64,000 nucleotides of DNA from Trabulsiella guamensis ATCC 49490 (GCF_000734965.1 NZ_JMTB01000091.1:56072-120071); one strand, 5' to 3'; shown: positions 18,324 to 28,513, counted from the stretch's first letter. Notes: a model not told the origin generated them from the sequence alone. A program made the numbers and translations.

Positions 18324-19307
18324 ATGGCAACACGAATTGAATTTCACAAACATGGGGGTCCTGAGGTACTGAAAGCGGTCGAATTTACCCCTACAGACCC
18401 TGCCGACGATGAGATCCAGGTGGAAAATAAAGCCATCGGCATTAACTATATCGACACCTATATTCGCGGGGGACTTTACCCGCCGCCATCCCTGCCAAGT
18501 GGCATCGGTACCGAAGCCGCGGGTATCGTCAGCAAAGTGGGTCGTAATGTGACACATATTAAAGCAGGCGATCGCGTGGTGTATGCGCAGTCCGCGCTGG
18601 GGGCTTACAGTTCAGTACACAACGTACCCGCCGCGAAAGCCGCCATCCTGCCATCAGCCATCTCCTTCGAGCAGGCCGCCGCCTCATTCCTTAAAGGTCT
18701 TACCGTCTTTTATCTGCTGCGCAAAACCTATGAAATCAAACCGGATGAACAGTTTCTGTTTCACGCGGCAGCTGGCGGCGTGGGGCTGATTGCCTGCCAG
18801 TGGGCTAAAGCGCTCGGTGCAAAGCTGATTGGCACTGTTGGCAGCGCGCAGAAAGCGCAGCGGGCGAAACAGGCGGGCGCCTGGCAGGTGATTAACTATC
18901 GGGAAGAGAGCGTTGTTGAACGGCTGAAGGAGATCACCGACGGCAAAAAAGTGCGCGTGGTGTACGACTCCGTGGGGAAAGATACCTGGGAAGCGTCGCT
19001 GGATTGCCTGCAGCGCCGTGGGCTGATGGTCAGTTTCGGTAACTCATCAGGTGCGGTTACCGGCGTTAACCTCGGCATCCTCAATCAGAAAGGATCACTG
19101 TACGTCACGCGTCCATCTTTGCAGGGCTATATCACCACCCGCGCAGAGCTGGAAGAAGCAAGCAATGAGCTGTTCTCGCTGATTGCCAGCGGCGTGATTA
19201 AAGTTGATGTCGCGGATAATCAGAAGTACACCCTGCACGATGCGCAGAAAGCACACGAGGTGCTGGAAAGCCGCGCAACGCAAGGCTCCAGCCTGTTGAT
19301 TCCCTAA
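18324..19307 (+). CDS. qorA: QorA, NADPH-dependent quinone oxidoreductase
   Basis: QorA is a cytosolic zinc-free member of the medium-chain dehydrogenase family that reduces quinones with NADPH. The N-terminal catalytic domain and the nucleotide-binding motif AAGGVG (about residues 149-154) are clear. The length of 327 equals E. coli. A strong ribosome binding site, AGGAGG, precedes the ATG. A good terminator follows. Confidence 0.96.
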   Translation: MATRIEFHKHGGPEVLKAVEFTPTDPADDEIQVENKAIGINYIDTYIRGGLYPPPSLPSGIGTEAAGIVSKVGRNVTHIKAGDRVVYAQSALGAYSSVHNVPAAKAAILPSAISFEQAAASFLKGLTVFYLLRKTYEIKPDEQFLFHAAAGGVGLIACQWAKALGAKLIGTVGSAQKAQRAKQAGAWQVINYREESVVERLKEITDGKKVRVVYDSVGKDTWEASLDCLQRRGLMVSFGNSSGAVTGVNLGILNQKGSLYVTRPSLQGYITTRAELEEASNELFSLIASGVIKVDVADNQKYTLHDAQKAHEVLESRATQGSSLLIP

Positions 19308-19316
19308 AAAAAATTT

Positions 19317-19347
19317 GGGCTTCCACCGCGGTGGAAGCCCTTTTTTT
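19317..19347 (+). terminator. Terminator after qorA
   Basis: The 12-bp perfect stem GGGCTTCCACCG/CGGTGGAAGCCC is followed by seven T residues. Confidence 0.92.
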
Positions 19348-19470
19348 ATTCGGCTGTCTGTAGGGTACAGCGCGATGAATTCGTTACTGCGGGATAGTGA
19401 CAGATTTATTTCGCAAAACCTAAGTACTTTTATGCAAAACTTCTCAGGTTGTGATCCCCTGCACAATCAA

Positions 19471-19713
19471 TCAGTAACGCCAGCGGTCACTGCGGCGGTA
19501 CTGCGGGATTTTCGGCTCTTTGATAAGCCGAATCACCCACACCACTGCTACCGCCAGCAACAGCCAGGGCAGCAATTTCAGCATCATCGCGAGCAGACCA
19601 CCAACGAACATCAGTGCCGTCGCCACGACGATAGCCACCAGAATCCCCAGTAATGACACACCCGTCACCAGCAGCATGACGAAAAATCCAATCACAAATA
19701 ACAGTTCCAGCAT
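19471..19713 (-). CDS. pspG: PspG, phage shock protein G
   Basis: PspG is an inner-membrane effector of the envelope-stress (Psp) response. The 80-residue protein has two long hydrophobic segments (about residues 1-38 and 42-62) and a short basic tail, KIPQYRRSDRWRY. A sigma-54 promoter lies about 45-55 bp upstream, as expected for a gene controlled by PspF. GGGGAG precedes the ATG. Confidence 0.94.
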   Translation of the reverse strand: MLELLFVIGFFVMLLVTGVSLLGILVAIVVATALMFVGGLLAMMLKLLPWLLLAVAVVWVIRLIKEPKIPQYRRSDRWRY

Positions 19714-19754
19714 GGTGCTCTCCCCAAAGAATTGTTGTTTCTTTGCGGGGGTAT

Positions 19755-19770
19755 TTCAAGAAGCGTGCCA
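19755..19770 (-). promoter_or_regulatory. Sigma-54 promoter of pspG
   Basis: On the minus strand TGGCACG-N4-TTGAA matches the -24/-12 consensus TGGCACG-N4-TTGCA with one change. PspF-dependent transcription of pspG is established in E. coli. Confidence 0.85.
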
Positions 19771-19799
19771 GAAGTTAACTCATTGAACAGAAAGCAAAA

Positions 19800-19822
19800 C
19801 GCCCTGAAAATCATTTCAGGGT
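19800..19822 (-). terminator. Terminator downstream of dusA
   Basis: The stem CCCTGAAA/TTTCAGGG with a 4-nt loop is followed on the minus strand by CGTTTTGC. Confidence 0.65.
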
Positions 19823-19853
19823 GTGGTGAATTTGACGAAATAGTAGTGAAAAA

Positions 19854-20852
19854 TTAACGCTTATTCGCCACAAGCTGCAGCGCCTGCTCAAGAACGTTAA
19901 TGTCAGCCCCCGCTTTGTGCGCGTTTTCACTGAGGTAGCGACGCCACTGGCGCGCACCCGGAATGCCCTGGAACAGACCGAGCATATGGCGGGTGATGTG
20001 GCCCAGATATGTGCCATTGCTGAGTTCACGCTCAATGTAAGGATACATCGCCCGTACCACGGCCACCGGGTCGGCATCTGCTGCGTCCACCGCGAAAATC
20101 TCGCGATCGACCGACGCAAGAATGCCTGGGTTCTGATACGCCTCACGTCCGACCATGACACCGTCCATGTGTTGCAGGTGCACTTTCGCTTCTTCCAGCG
20201 TCTTAATGCCACCGTTGATCGACATCGTCAGTTGCGGGAAATCACGCTTGAGCTGCCAGACGCGCGGGTAATCCAGCGGCGGGATCTCGCGGTTTTCCTT
20301 CGGGCTCAGGCCGGAAAGCCAGGCTTTGCGCGCATGAATGATGAACGTGTCGCACTCGCCGTGACCGGAAACGGTGCTGATGAAATCGCAAAGAAATTCG
20401 TAGCTGTCCTGGTCGTCTATCCCGATACGGGTTTTAACCGTCACAGGCACCGACACCACATCGCGCATCGCCTTTACGCAGTCGGCGACCAGTTGCGCGT
20501 TGCCCATCAGGCAGGCGCCAAACATGCCGTTCTGTACACGATCGGACGGGCAGCCAACGTTGAGGTTGATTTCGTCATAACCACGCGCCTGCGCAAGTTT
20601 TGCGCAGTGCGCAAGCTGCGCCGGATCGCTGCCACCGAGTTGTAACGCGACCGGGTGCTCTTCGTCGCTGTACGCCAGATAGTCACCTTTGCCATGAATA
20701 ATCGCCCCGGTAGTGACCATTTCCGTATACAGCAATGTGTGGCGTGACAGCAGGCGCAAAAAATAACGGCAGTGCCTGTCCGTCCAGTCGAGCATTGGCG
20801 CGATGGAGAAACGGTGAGCAGGGAAAACAGATGACGAGGTCTCTTGCAGCAT
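19854..20852 (-). CDS. dusA: DusA, tRNA-dihydrouridine(20/20a) synthase
   Basis: DusA is an FMN enzyme that reduces uridine to dihydrouridine in the D-loop of tRNAs. The 332-residue product has the TIM-barrel with the catalytic cysteine in NVGCPSDRV (about residue 100), the IDDQDSYE stretch and the C-terminal helical tRNA-binding domain. It matches E. coli DusA closely. In E. coli, yjbM and yjbL lie between dusA and zur. Here a TraF-like gene takes that place. Confidence 0.95.
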   Translation of the reverse strand: MLQETSSSVFPAHRFSIAPMLDWTDRHCRYFLRLLSRHTLLYTEMVTTGAIIHGKGDYLAYSDEEHPVALQLGGSDPAQLAHCAKLAQARGYDEINLNVGCPSDRVQNGMFGACLMGNAQLVADCVKAMRDVVSVPVTVKTRIGIDDQDSYEFLCDFISTVSGHGECDTFIIHARKAWLSGLSPKENREIPPLDYPRVWQLKRDFPQLTMSINGGIKTLEEAKVHLQHMDGVMVGREAYQNPGILASVDREIFAVDAADADPVAVVRAMYPYIERELSNGTYLGHITRHMLGLFQGIPGARQWRRYLSENAHKAGADINVLEQALQLVANKR

Positions 20853-20906
20853 GGCGAATAATTAAGCATCCGGGTAAAAAGGGGCGCTACTATAGCATAA
20901 AGATAA

Positions 20907-20928
20907 ACCGGAGGCGTGAACCTCCGGT
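20907..20928 (-). terminator. Terminator of the TraF-like gene
   Basis: The perfect 8-bp stem ACCGGAGG/CCTCCGGT is followed on the minus strand by TTTATCTTT. Confidence 0.75.
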
Positions 20929-20933
20929 CAACA

Positions 20934-22181
20934 TCAGAATGTCACGCTCAACTGCGCGCCGGCCCCCCAGGTTTCGTCTTCGCCGTACAGCCCCATCAGA
21001 TCGAGGTGGACACGGTTGAATGGCGCAAAACCGACACCAGCGGTAAAGACGTTGCTGTCGTTACTCTTCACATCCGCCCGGTAACCAGCACGCACTGCCA
21101 GCCAGTTCAGCGGCTGAATTTCCGCACCTACGCCAACATACTGCGAGTTCTCTTCGCTTTTAAAACCTTTCGTTTCAGTCAGATCGCCATCGGCGGTGAG
21201 CGTCACCAGATCGTTATGCCAGGCGACACCGGCTGTTACCAGCGGGCTGATCTGGTAGGTATCGCGCACGCCGCCTACCTCTTTGGTGTCGATATCGCGC
21301 GACATCAGGTTCTGACCGCTTAAACCGACTGTCCAGTTTTCGCCAAAATCGGCGGCCAGCCCGGCATCCACGTTAAACCCGGTGTCGTCATTACGGTAGC
21401 GACTGTTTTTGAGATCGCCGCTGTTATAGCTGTAAATCGACACCGTGTAGTTATAGAGCCAGGTTTTTTGCAGCTTAGGGGTAATGCCCACCGAGACCGG
21501 CACGCCGCCAATATCAAACTGCCGGGCGACGGCCACACCGTAGTCAGAAACGATGGCTGCGCGACCAAAGCCGGTAGACTTCAGGTTATCAGGATCGACG
21601 GTCAGGGCAGTAGCAGGCACCGCCTCAATTACCCGTAACTGGTCGATATCACCCTGATCGATATAAGAACTGACCCGCGCACGGGCGTTGGCTTTCGCCA
21701 CAAACGCCACCGACAGGGTGTCGTTCGGGATACTTACTGCGATCCCGCCTGCGGCTTTACCCGTAGCGGTTTTCCCTTTCAGCGATTCCAGTTGATTGGC
21801 AAGCGAACCGGCCGCCGACGAGACCTGACGATATCCCGGCGAACCTGGAATAAAGAGATCAGCCAGATTCAGGTTATCCAGGGTATCGCGGTAGTTATCC
21901 ACGTCGTCGCTGATATCATCGATTTTATCGCGTAGGTTGTCCTGATCGCTGATCTGCGCGCCAATGGACGGGAAGACTACCGTGATGTCATCCTCAGGTT
22001 TCGCTTTCGCCAGCAGCGCCGGGTTACTGAACACGGCACTGCCATATTGGGAAGCAGCGACACCTGTTCCACCCATTGCATTATTTCGCGTTTCCGCACC
22101 AAAACCCGCTGCACTTGCCTGATTTGCCACAAGAAAGGAGAGTGCGACGGGTAACACCGACATTTTGACGTTTTTTTTCAC
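20934..22181 (-). CDS. TraF-family (TraF_2) outer membrane beta-barrel protein
   Basis: This 415-residue exported protein has a signal peptide (about 1-24, ending ASA). A GFGAETRNNAMGGTGVAAS start follows, reminiscent of the FadL/OmpP1-type barrels. Alternating beta-strand patterns then run to a C-terminal GAGAQLSVTF that ends in phenylalanine, as outer membrane barrels do. Databases usually call this family conjugal transfer protein TraF, but there are no transfer genes nearby, so a conjugation role is unlikely. It is divergent from zur with a 313-bp gap. Its job is unknown. Small-molecule transport or an envelope role is inference. Confidence 0.8.
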   Translation of the reverse strand: MKKNVKMSVLPVALSFLVANQASAAGFGAETRNNAMGGTGVAASQYGSAVFSNPALLAKAKPEDDITVVFPSIGAQISDQDNLRDKIDDISDDVDNYRDTLDNLNLADLFIPGSPGYRQVSSAAGSLANQLESLKGKTATGKAAGGIAVSIPNDTLSVAFVAKANARARVSSYIDQGDIDQLRVIEAVPATALTVDPDNLKSTGFGRAAIVSDYGVAVARQFDIGGVPVSVGITPKLQKTWLYNYTVSIYSYNSGDLKNSRYRNDDTGFNVDAGLAADFGENWTVGLSGQNLMSRDIDTKEVGGVRDTYQISPLVTAGVAWHNDLVTLTADGDLTETKGFKSEENSQYVGVGAEIQPLNWLAVRAGYRADVKSNDSNVFTAGVGFAPFNRVHLDLMGLYGEDETWGAGAQLSVTF

Positions 22182-22494
22182 AGTATGCTCGTTATAGGCA
22201 GATGAATGTTTATCCCTTTCCAGTTATCACCTGAAAAGGGGTGAACTATTGCTGTGAATAACGATGAAAAAACGGGTTTCACGCGGGATTAGCCACAGGG
22301 GGAACCACTGTATTTGTTATATTCTGTGTCACCCCTCACTATTTATAGATGAGAATATTCTTTTCTGGAAAGTTTCGGATTACTGGAAATCTCAAACGCA
22401 GAAGGATCTTCGCAGACGTTCCGTGCAGATCTCGGTGTTTTTGGTATTACATGGTAAAGTAAGGGATTAAAATCCACGCAACCAGAGGGTGCTC
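22182..22494. other. Divergent intergenic region between the TraF-like gene and zur
   Basis: This 313-bp gap must contain both promoters. It has an inverted repeat of the CCCTTTCCAG...CTGAAAAGGGG type near 22214-22242. I found no convincing full Zur box, only a half-site-like GTTATATTC near 22317. A 68-codon frame at 22264-22470 has no support. Confidence 0.5.
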
Positions 22495-23010
22495 ATGGAC
22501 AAGACAACTTCGCAAGCGCTGTTAGCCCATGCAGAGAAAGCCTGCGCGCAACGCGGCGTGCGCCTGACTCCGCAGCGCCTTGAGGTGCTACGCCTGATGA
22601 GCCTGCAACCCGGTGCCATCAGTGCCTACGATCTTCTGGATCTGCTGCGTGAAGCTGAACCGCAGGCAAAACCACCGACCGTCTACCGGGCGCTGGAGTT
22701 TCTACTCGAGCAGGGCTTCGTGCACAAAGTCGAGTCTACCAACAGCTATGTGCTGTGCCATCTGTTCGATCAGCCAACACACACCTCAGCGATGTTTATC
22801 TGCGACAGATGCGGCGTCGTTAAAGAAGAAGGGGCGGAAGGGGTCGAAGATATTCTGCATACGCTGGCGGCCAGAATGGGGTTCGCATTGCGTCATAACG
22901 TCATTGAAGCCCATGGCTTGTGCGCGGACTGCGTTGAAGTTGAAGCCTGCCGTCACCCTGGCGAATGCGGGCACGATCACTCCATTCAGGTGAAGAAAAA
23001 ACCACGCTAA
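22495..23010 (+). CDS. zur: Zur, zinc uptake regulator (Fur family)
   Basis: Zur is a zinc-sensing repressor of zinc-import and zinc-free ribosomal protein genes. The 171 residues equal E. coli. They comprise an N-terminal winged helix (about 20-85, with QAKPPTVYRALEFL) and a C-terminal dimerisation domain with metal-binding CDRCG and CADC motifs, plus a His/Cys-rich tail. I chose the ATG at 22495 because the product then starts MDKTTSQALL and GAGGGT precedes it. A GTG two codons upstream is the alternative. Confidence 0.95.
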   Translation: MDKTTSQALLAHAEKACAQRGVRLTPQRLEVLRLMSLQPGAISAYDLLDLLREAEPQAKPPTVYRALEFLLEQGFVHKVESTNSYVLCHLFDQPTHTSAMFICDRCGVVKEEGAEGVEDILHTLAARMGFALRHNVIEAHGLCADCVEVEACRHPGECGHDHSIQVKKKPR

Positions 23011-23019
23011 AAACAGAGC

Positions 23020-23038
23020 GGGCGGCAAAAAGCCGCCC
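23020..23038. terminator. Hairpin between zur and yjbJ
   Basis: The stem GGGCGGC/GCCGCCC with an AAAAA loop lies between convergent genes. On the minus strand a GTTTTTAGC stretch follows. It is probably a terminator for one or both genes. Confidence 0.6.
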
Positions 23039-23078
23039 TGAGGGTTGTACATCCGTGTACGCTCGGGTAAGAGCCCTA

Positions 23079-23288
23079 TTACCAGTGATAGTCGTTACGG
23101 GTTTCCCAGTCACTAACCTCTTTCTCAGCCTGGTCTTTCGCGTAGCCATAACGTTCCTGAATACGACCAACCAGCTGATCGCGACGACCTTCAATCACCG
23201 TGAAGTCATCATCAGTGAGTTTACCCCACTGCTCTTTCGCTTTACCTTTCAGCTGTTTCCAGTTACCGCCGATTTCGTCTTTATTCAT
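23079..23288 (-). CDS. yjbJ: YjbJ, CsbD-family stress protein
   Basis: This small hydrophilic cytosolic protein of 69 residues belongs to the CsbD family, whose members are induced by general stress. The family pattern IGGNWKQLKGKAKEQWGKLTD covers most of the N-terminal half. Its function is unknown. I chose the ATG at 23288 because it matches the E. coli length and has AGGATT upstream. It is convergent with zur. Confidence 0.93.
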   Translation of the reverse strand: MNKDEIGGNWKQLKGKAKEQWGKLTDDDFTVIEGRRDQLVGRIQERYGYAKDQAEKEVSDWETRNDYHW

Positions 23289-23426
23289 CGTCAAATCCTC
23301 ATCGTTCGGTTGTTAAAAAATTCTCGTCAGCCCTTCGCTTTCTGCTGACCTTCGCTTTCTGCTGAACGTAATAATAAGTTTAGACGAGACTGCTACACCC
23401 GATTCGATATTCAGAATTTTTAACCG

Positions 23427-24746
23427 TCAGGCAAACCATGTGTTGTGTTTCCAGTGACGCCGCCAGATCCACGCCAGTGACAATCCGCGCAATGCCAGGA
23501 AGACTGCCAGCGACAGCCACAAACCATGGTTGCCCAGCGTCGGTACCGTCAGCAGCGTTAAAGCAAACCCTGCCGCCGCTACAGCCATGCTGTTACGCAT
23601 CTCTGCGCCGCGAGTGGCGCCGATGAACATGCCGTCCAGCAGATAACACCAGACACCGATCACCGGTAAGATGACCTGCCAAATGACATAGCGATCAGCC
23701 AGCTGTTGCAGGGAGGGTAAAGACGTAAGCATGGCAACGATCTGCTCGCCCGCCACCAGATAAACCAGCGCAAACGCCAGTGCCACCAGCCCGGACTGAC
23801 GACACGCCGCGCCCCAGACGTGCAACAACTGGCTGCTGTCTCTCGCGCCGTACGCTTGCCCGGAATGGGCTTCCACGGCATAGGCGAAGCCATCCAGCGC
23901 GTAGGCAGTGAAGGTCAGCATGGTCATCAACACCGCATTGACCGCCACGATTTCGCCTCCCAGACGCGCACCGAAAACGGTGATGGCGCCAAAGCACAGT
24001 TGCAGCAGCAGGGAGCGCAGCATGATGTCGCGATTGAGTGCCAGCAGCCGCCGAAAATTGCCGCGCCACGCCTGTTTCAGTAATGCCAGCGAGACGCCAC
24101 GCAGCGCCAGAACCCGGCGCGCCATCAGCAGGCCGATGATGAACGTGACATATTCGGCAATGGCCGTTGCCAGCGCCGCGCCCTGGACGTTCATATGCAG
24201 GCCCATCACCAGCCAGAGATCGAGGACAATATTCAGTATATTGCCAACCACCAGCAGGATCACCGGGGCGCGGGCATACTGAACCCCTAACAACCAGCCC
24301 AGTAATACCAGATTCGCCAGCGACGCAGGCGCACTTAGCCAGCGGATCGTCAGGAATCGCCGCGCCTGTTCAAGCACTGCATCATTGCCACCGACAATAT
24401 GCAAGGCGAGTTCAATGACTGGCCCGCGCAACACGACGATTAATGCCCCGGCACCCAGCGCCATCAACAACGGTTGCACCAGTGCTCTCGCCAGCGCCAG
24501 TGGATCTTTCGCGCCAAACGCCTGCGCAGTGAGACCCGTGGTACTCATCCTCAGAAACAGCAGCAGCATGAACAAGAAACTGGTCGCTGTCGCCCCGACC
24601 GCCACACCACCGAGGTAAACCGGACTGTCGAGATGACCGATCACGGCGGTATCTACCAGCCCAAGCAAAGGCACGGTGATATTAGAGAAGATCATCGGCA
24701 ACGCCAGACGCCACAGCGCCTTGTCAGCTGCGTTGAAAAGTTGCAT
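23427..24746 (-). CDS. dinF: DinF, MATE-family efflux transporter, SOS-inducible
   Basis: DinF is an inner-membrane multidrug and toxin extrusion transporter. The 439-residue product has about twelve hydrophobic segments and matches E. coli DinF throughout, from DKALWRLALPMIFSNITVP to the C-terminal RGLSLAWIWRRH. I chose the ATG at 24746 because conserved sequence begins directly after it. An upstream extension of the open frame runs into lexA. It follows lexA after 68 bp in the same SOS operon. Confidence 0.93.
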   Translation of the reverse strand: MQLFNAADKALWRLALPMIFSNITVPLLGLVDTAVIGHLDSPVYLGGVAVGATATSFLFMLLLFLRMSTTGLTAQAFGAKDPLALARALVQPLLMALGAGALIVVLRGPVIELALHIVGGNDAVLEQARRFLTIRWLSAPASLANLVLLGWLLGVQYARAPVILLVVGNILNIVLDLWLVMGLHMNVQGAALATAIAEYVTFIIGLLMARRVLALRGVSLALLKQAWRGNFRRLLALNRDIMLRSLLLQLCFGAITVFGARLGGEIVAVNAVLMTMLTFTAYALDGFAYAVEAHSGQAYGARDSSQLLHVWGAACRQSGLVALAFALVYLVAGEQIVAMLTSLPSLQQLADRYVIWQVILPVIGVWCYLLDGMFIGATRGAEMRNSMAVAAAGFALTLLTVPTLGNHGLWLSLAVFLALRGLSLAWIWRRHWKHNTWFA

Positions 24747-24814
24747 GGGGAAAACCTGAGGTAAAACAATACGTATACTGCGGCACCGGGTGCGCCGCAG
24801 TAGGAAAAGGGAGG

Positions 24815-25423
24815 TTACAGCCAATCGCCGTTGCGAATCACGCCGACGGCCAGCCCTTCAATGGTAAAGCTCTGGTTGCGAAGATCCACCACGATAGGGG
24901 AAAACTCGGTGTTTTCTGGCAACAGCTCAACCGTGTTGCCCTGTTTTTTCAGGCGTTTAACGGTGACTTCGTCATCAATGCGCGCGACAACCACCTGGCC
25001 GTTGCGGACATCCTGCGTTTTATGAACTGCCAGCAGGTCGCCATCAATAATACCGATGTCTTTCATGGACATTCCGCTGACGCGGAGCAGAAAATCCGCG
25101 CTCGGTTTGAACATGGACGGATCCACCTGATAATGGCCTTCGATGTGCTCCTGCGCCAGCAGCGGCTCACCTGCTGCGACACGGCCAATCAGCGGCAGCC
25201 CTTCTTCCTCTTCAACCAGCAGGCGAATGCCGCGAGAGGCGCCAGAGACAATCTCAATGACGCCTTTACGCGCCAGCGCTTTCAAGTGCTCTTCAGCGGC
25301 ATTTGGGGAACGGAACCCCAAACGCTGAGCGATTTCCGCACGCGTCGGTGGCATGCCCGTCTGGCCGATGTGATCCCGGATGAGATCAAACACCTCTTGC
25401 TGCCTGGTCGTTAACGCTTTCAT
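24815..25423 (-). CDS. lexA: LexA, SOS response repressor
   Basis: LexA represses DNA-damage genes and cleaves itself when bound to RecA filaments. The 202 residues equal E. coli. The winged helix-turn-helix lies at about 1-70. The self-cleavage site is Ala84-Gly85. The catalytic pair Ser119 and Lys156 is present at exactly those positions. Two SOS boxes directly upstream give autorepression. dinF is co-transcribed downstream. Confidence 0.98.
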   Translation of the reverse strand: MKALTTRQQEVFDLIRDHIGQTGMPPTRAEIAQRLGFRSPNAAEEHLKALARKGVIEIVSGASRGIRLLVEEEEGLPLIGRVAAGEPLLAQEHIEGHYQVDPSMFKPSADFLLRVSGMSMKDIGIIDGDLLAVHKTQDVRNGQVVVARIDDEVTVKRLKKQGNTVELLPENTEFSPIVVDLRNQSFTIEGLAVGVIRNGDWL

Positions 25424-25429
25424 TCCGCC

Positions 25430-25449
25430 CCCTGGGTGTATATACAGTT
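25430..25449 (-). promoter_or_regulatory. LexA box 1 of the lexA promoter
   Basis: On the minus strand, AACTGTATATACACCCAGGG is the same sequence as the promoter-proximal lexA operator of E. coli. Confidence 0.92.
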
Positions 25450-25450
25450 A

Positions 25451-25470
25451 TGCTGTGAGTATATACAGTT
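25451..25470 (-). promoter_or_regulatory. LexA box 2 of the lexA promoter
   Basis: On the minus strand, AACTGTATATACTCACAGCA has CTGT-N8-ACAG and lies one base from box 1, as in E. coli. Confidence 0.95.
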
Positions 25471-25531
25471 AACGCCCAATTTGAAACCACAAAAAGCACA
25501 AAAACCAGAGTCTTCTTCAATTCTGGAAGCA

Positions 25532-25900
25532 TTATCGAAAATGTGACCACAACAGCGTGACCCAGGTGATGAGCGCGATAATAATCGCCAGCAGAACCGC
25601 CGCCGAGCCCATATCCTTTGCCCGGCCAGAGAGCTCATGGCGTTCCGTTCCGATGCGGTCCACCACTGCTTCTATCGCGCTGTTGATGATTTCCACTATC
25701 ATCACCAGAAGAACAGAGCTAATCAGTAATACCCGCGTGATGGCATCGACATCCAGTACGCAGGCAATGATAATCGCAACGATGGCGGCAACGCCCTCCT
25801 GACGAAACGCGGCTTCGTTGACCCACGCAGCGCGTATCCCTTTCCAGGAATATCCAGCTGCGTTGATGATTCGGGTTAACCCGGTGGTATTATTAGCCAT
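25532..25900 (-). CDS. dgkA: DgkA, diacylglycerol kinase
   Basis: DgkA is a trimeric inner-membrane enzyme that phosphorylates diacylglycerol to phosphatidic acid with ATP, recycling lipid left by osmoregulated glucan synthesis. The 122 residues have three membrane segments. The conserved catalytic stretch EIINSAIEAVVDR lies at about 70-82. I chose the ATG at 25900, because a TTG one codon upstream is unlikely. It is divergent from plsB, an E. coli arrangement that links two phosphatidate-producing enzymes. Confidence 0.96.
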   Translation of the reverse strand: MANNTTGLTRIINAAGYSWKGIRAAWVNEAAFRQEGVAAIVAIIIACVLDVDAITRVLLISSVLLVMIVEIINSAIEAVVDRIGTERHELSGRAKDMGSAAVLLAIIIALITWVTLLWSHFR

Positions 25901-26077
25901 CAAAAAGAACCTTTTGTTATGTGCGTCAATGACAAGTACGGGTATTAACCGGAATAATTCACGCTTCGGCCTACACTATCGCGGCATGAAGTATGACGGC
26001 TTACCACAGATATTCTGTACGCTTTCTGTTATTCTTGCCGCGCATTTGCATTATTAACCAGAGGCTTTACATCGTTT

Positions 26078-28498
26078 ATGTCCGGCTGGCCACGAATTTA
26101 CTACAAATTACTGAACTTACCATTAAGCGTACTGGTAAAAAGCAAGTCGATTCCGGCAGAACCTGCTCAGGAGTTAGGGCTCGATACATCGCGCCCTATT
26201 ATGTACGTTTTACCTTATAACTCTAAGGCAGACTTGCTGACCTTGCGCGCTCAATGTCTGGCGCATGATCTCCCCGATCCGCTGGAGCCGCTTGAAATCG
26301 ACGGCACCGTGCTGCCGCGCTATGTGTTCATCCACGGTGGTCCGCGCGTCTTCACCTATTACGCGCCGAAAGAAGAGTCCATCAAACTGTTCCATAACTA
26401 TCTGGATCTGCATCGCAGCAATCCGGATCTCGACGTGCAGATGGTGCCGGTTTCGGTGATGTTTGGTCGTTCGCCAGGGCGTGATAAGGGTGAAGAGAAC
26501 CCACCACTGCGTATGCTGAATGGCATTCAGAAATTTTTCGCCGTCACCTGGCTTGGTCGCGACAGCTTCGTGCGTTTCTCCCCTTCCGTCTCCCTGCGCC
26601 GGATGGCCACGGAGCACGGCACGGATAAAACCATCGCTCAGAAACTGGCGCGCGTGGCGCGGATGCACTTTGCCCGTCAGCGTCTGGCGGCCGTCGGCCC
26701 GCGTCTGCCGGCGCGTCAGGATCTGTTCAATAAGCTGCTGGCCTCGAAAGCGATCGCCCGCGCAGTGGAAGACGAAGCGCGCAGCAAAAAAATATCCCAC
26801 GAGAAAGCCCAACAGAATGCCATCGCCCTGATGGAAGAAATTGCTGCAAACTTCTCCTATGAGATGATTCGCCTGACCGATCGCATCCTCGGTTTTACCT
26901 GGAACCGGTTGTACCAGGGGATTAACGTTCATAATGCTGAGCGTGTGCGTCAGCTGGCGCATGACGGGCACGAAATCGTCTATGTGCCCTGCCACCGCAG
27001 TCACATGGATTACCTGCTGCTCTCGTATGTGCTTTATCACCAGGGGCTGGTGCCGCCGCACATCGCTGCGGGGATTAACCTTAACTTCTGGCCTGCCGGG
27101 CCGATTTTCCGTCGCCTCGGTGCGTTCTTCATCCGCCGTACCTTCAAGGGCAACAAGCTCTACTCCACCGTGTTCCGCGAATATCTGGGCGAGCTGTTCA
27201 GCCGTGGCTATTCCGTGGAGTACTTCGTGGAAGGCGGGCGTTCGCGTACCGGCCGTTTGCTGGATCCGAAAACCGGCACTCTGTCGATGACCATTCAGGC
27301 AATGCTGCGCGGCGGAACACGTCCGATCACGCTGGTGCCGATCTACATCGGCTACGAGCATGTGATGGAAGTGGGTACGTATGCGAAAGAGTTACGCGGC
27401 GCCACCAAAGAGAAAGAGAGTCTGCCGCAGATGATACGAGGCTTAAGTAAGCTGCGTAATCTCGGTCAGGGCTATGTCAACTTTGGCGAGCCGCTACCGC
27501 TGATGACATACCTGAATCACCATGTGCCAAACTGGCGCGAGGCTATCGATCCTATCGAAGCGGTGCGTCCGGCCTGGCTGACGCCAACAGTCAACGATAT
27601 CGCCGCTGACCTGATGGTGCGCATTAACAACGCCGGGGCCGCCAACGCCATGAACCTGTGTTGTACGGCGCTGCTGGCTTCTCGTCAGCGTTCTCTGACC
27701 CGTGAGCAGTTAACGCAACAGCTGGATTGCTACCTTGAACTGATGCGCAACGTGCCCTATTCGCCGGATTCAACCGTGCCGTCTGTATCCGCCAGCGCGC
27801 TGATCGACCACGCGTTGCAGATGAACAAGTTCGAAGTCGAGCAAGACACCATCGGCGATATCATCATTCTGCCGCGCGAGCAGGCGGTGCTGATGACGTA
27901 CTACCGCAACAACATCGCCCATATGTTGATGCTGCCGTCGCTGCTGGCGGCTATCGTCACGCAGCATCGCCACATTTCCCGCGACGATATTCTGCGTCAT
28001 GTCCAAATCCTTTACCCGCTGCTGAAAGCAGAGTTGTTCCTGCGCTGGGAAAACGATGACGTAGTTGATGTCATTGATGCGCTGATGGCGGAAATGCAGC
28101 GTCAGGCGCTGATCACCCAACACGACGGCGAGATCGCTATCAATCCGTCACATTCCCGGACGCTGCAACTGCTGGCAGCAGGCGCACGTGAAACGCTGCA
28201 GCGCTATGCCATCACCTTCTGGTTGCTCAGCTCGAATCCGTCGATTAACCGTAGTACGCTGGAAAAAGAGAGCCGCACCGTGGCACAGCGGCTGTCGGTG
28301 CTACACGGCATTAATGCACCGGAATTCTTTGACAAGGCAGTATTCAGTACACTGGTGCTGACGCTGCGTGATGAAGGCTATATCAGCGACACGGGTGACG
28401 CCGAGCCGGAAGAGACGATGAAGGTGTACCAGCTTCTGGCGGATTTGATTACTTCGGATGTTCGCCTGACGATTGAAAGCGTCAGTCAGGACGCATAA
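26078..28498 (+). CDS. plsB: PlsB, glycerol-3-phosphate 1-O-acyltransferase
   Basis: PlsB carries out the first acylation of phospholipid synthesis, moving an acyl chain from acyl-ACP or acyl-CoA to glycerol-3-phosphate at the inner membrane. The 806-residue product matches E. coli. The catalytic HX4D motif lies in [11 protein letters not shown] (about 304-314), and the substrate-binding block [10 protein letters not shown] lies at about 385. The start [12 protein letters not shown] is the conserved one. It is divergent from dgkA and convergent with ubiA. Confidence 0.97.
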   Translation: MSGWPRIYYKLLNLPLSVLVKSKSIPAEPAQELGLDTSRPIMYVLPYNSKADLLTLRAQCLAHDLPDPLEPLEIDGTVLPRYVFIHGGPRVFTYYAPKEESIKLFHNYLDLHRSNPDLDVQMVPVSVMFGRSPGRDKGEENPPLRMLNGIQKFFAVTWLGRDSFVRFSPSVSLRRMATEHGTDKTIAQKLARVARMHFARQRLAAVGPRLPARQDLFNKLLASKAIARAVEDEARSKKISHEKAQQNAIALMEEIAANFSYEMIRLTDRILGFTWNRLYQGINVHNAERVRQLAHDGHEIVYVPCHRSHMDYLLLSYVLYHQGLVPPHIAAGINLNFWPAGPIFRRLGAFFIRRTFKGNKLYSTVFREYLGELFSRGYSVEYFVEGGRSRTGRLLDPKTGTLSMTIQAMLRGGTRPITLVPIYIGYEHVMEVGTYAKELRGATKEKESLPQMIRGLSKLRNLGQGYVNFGEPLPLMTYLNHHVPNWREAIDPIEAVRPAWLTPTVNDIAADLMVRINNAGAANAMNLCCTALLASRQRSLTREQLTQQLDCYLELMRNVPYSPDSTVPSVSASALIDHALQMNKFEVEQDTIGDIIILPREQAVLMTYYRNNIAHMLMLPSLLAAIVTQHRHISRDDILRHVQILYPLLKAELFLRWENDDVVDVIDALMAEMQRQALITQHDGEIAINPSHSRTLQLLAAGARETLQRYAITFWLLSSNPSINRSTLEKESRTVAQRLSVLHGINAPEFFDKAVFSTLVLTLRDEGYISDTGDAEPEETMKVYQLLADLITSDVRLTIESVSQDA

Positions 28499-28513
28499 CA
28501 CGCCTTTCATGAC

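Noticed and set aside
20934..22181. Reading the TraF-like gene as part of a conjugative or integrative element
   Set aside because: There are no other transfer, integrase or relaxase genes nearby and no attachment-site repeats. The flanks are core chromosome.
22264..22470. A 68-codon frame between the TraF-like gene and zur
   Set aside because: It has no ribosome binding site, covers the expected zur promoter, and its composition is not protein-like.
26210..27361. A 383-codon frame antisense to plsB
   Set aside because: It lies opposite conserved plsB and its translation is Gln/His/Arg-rich without domains.
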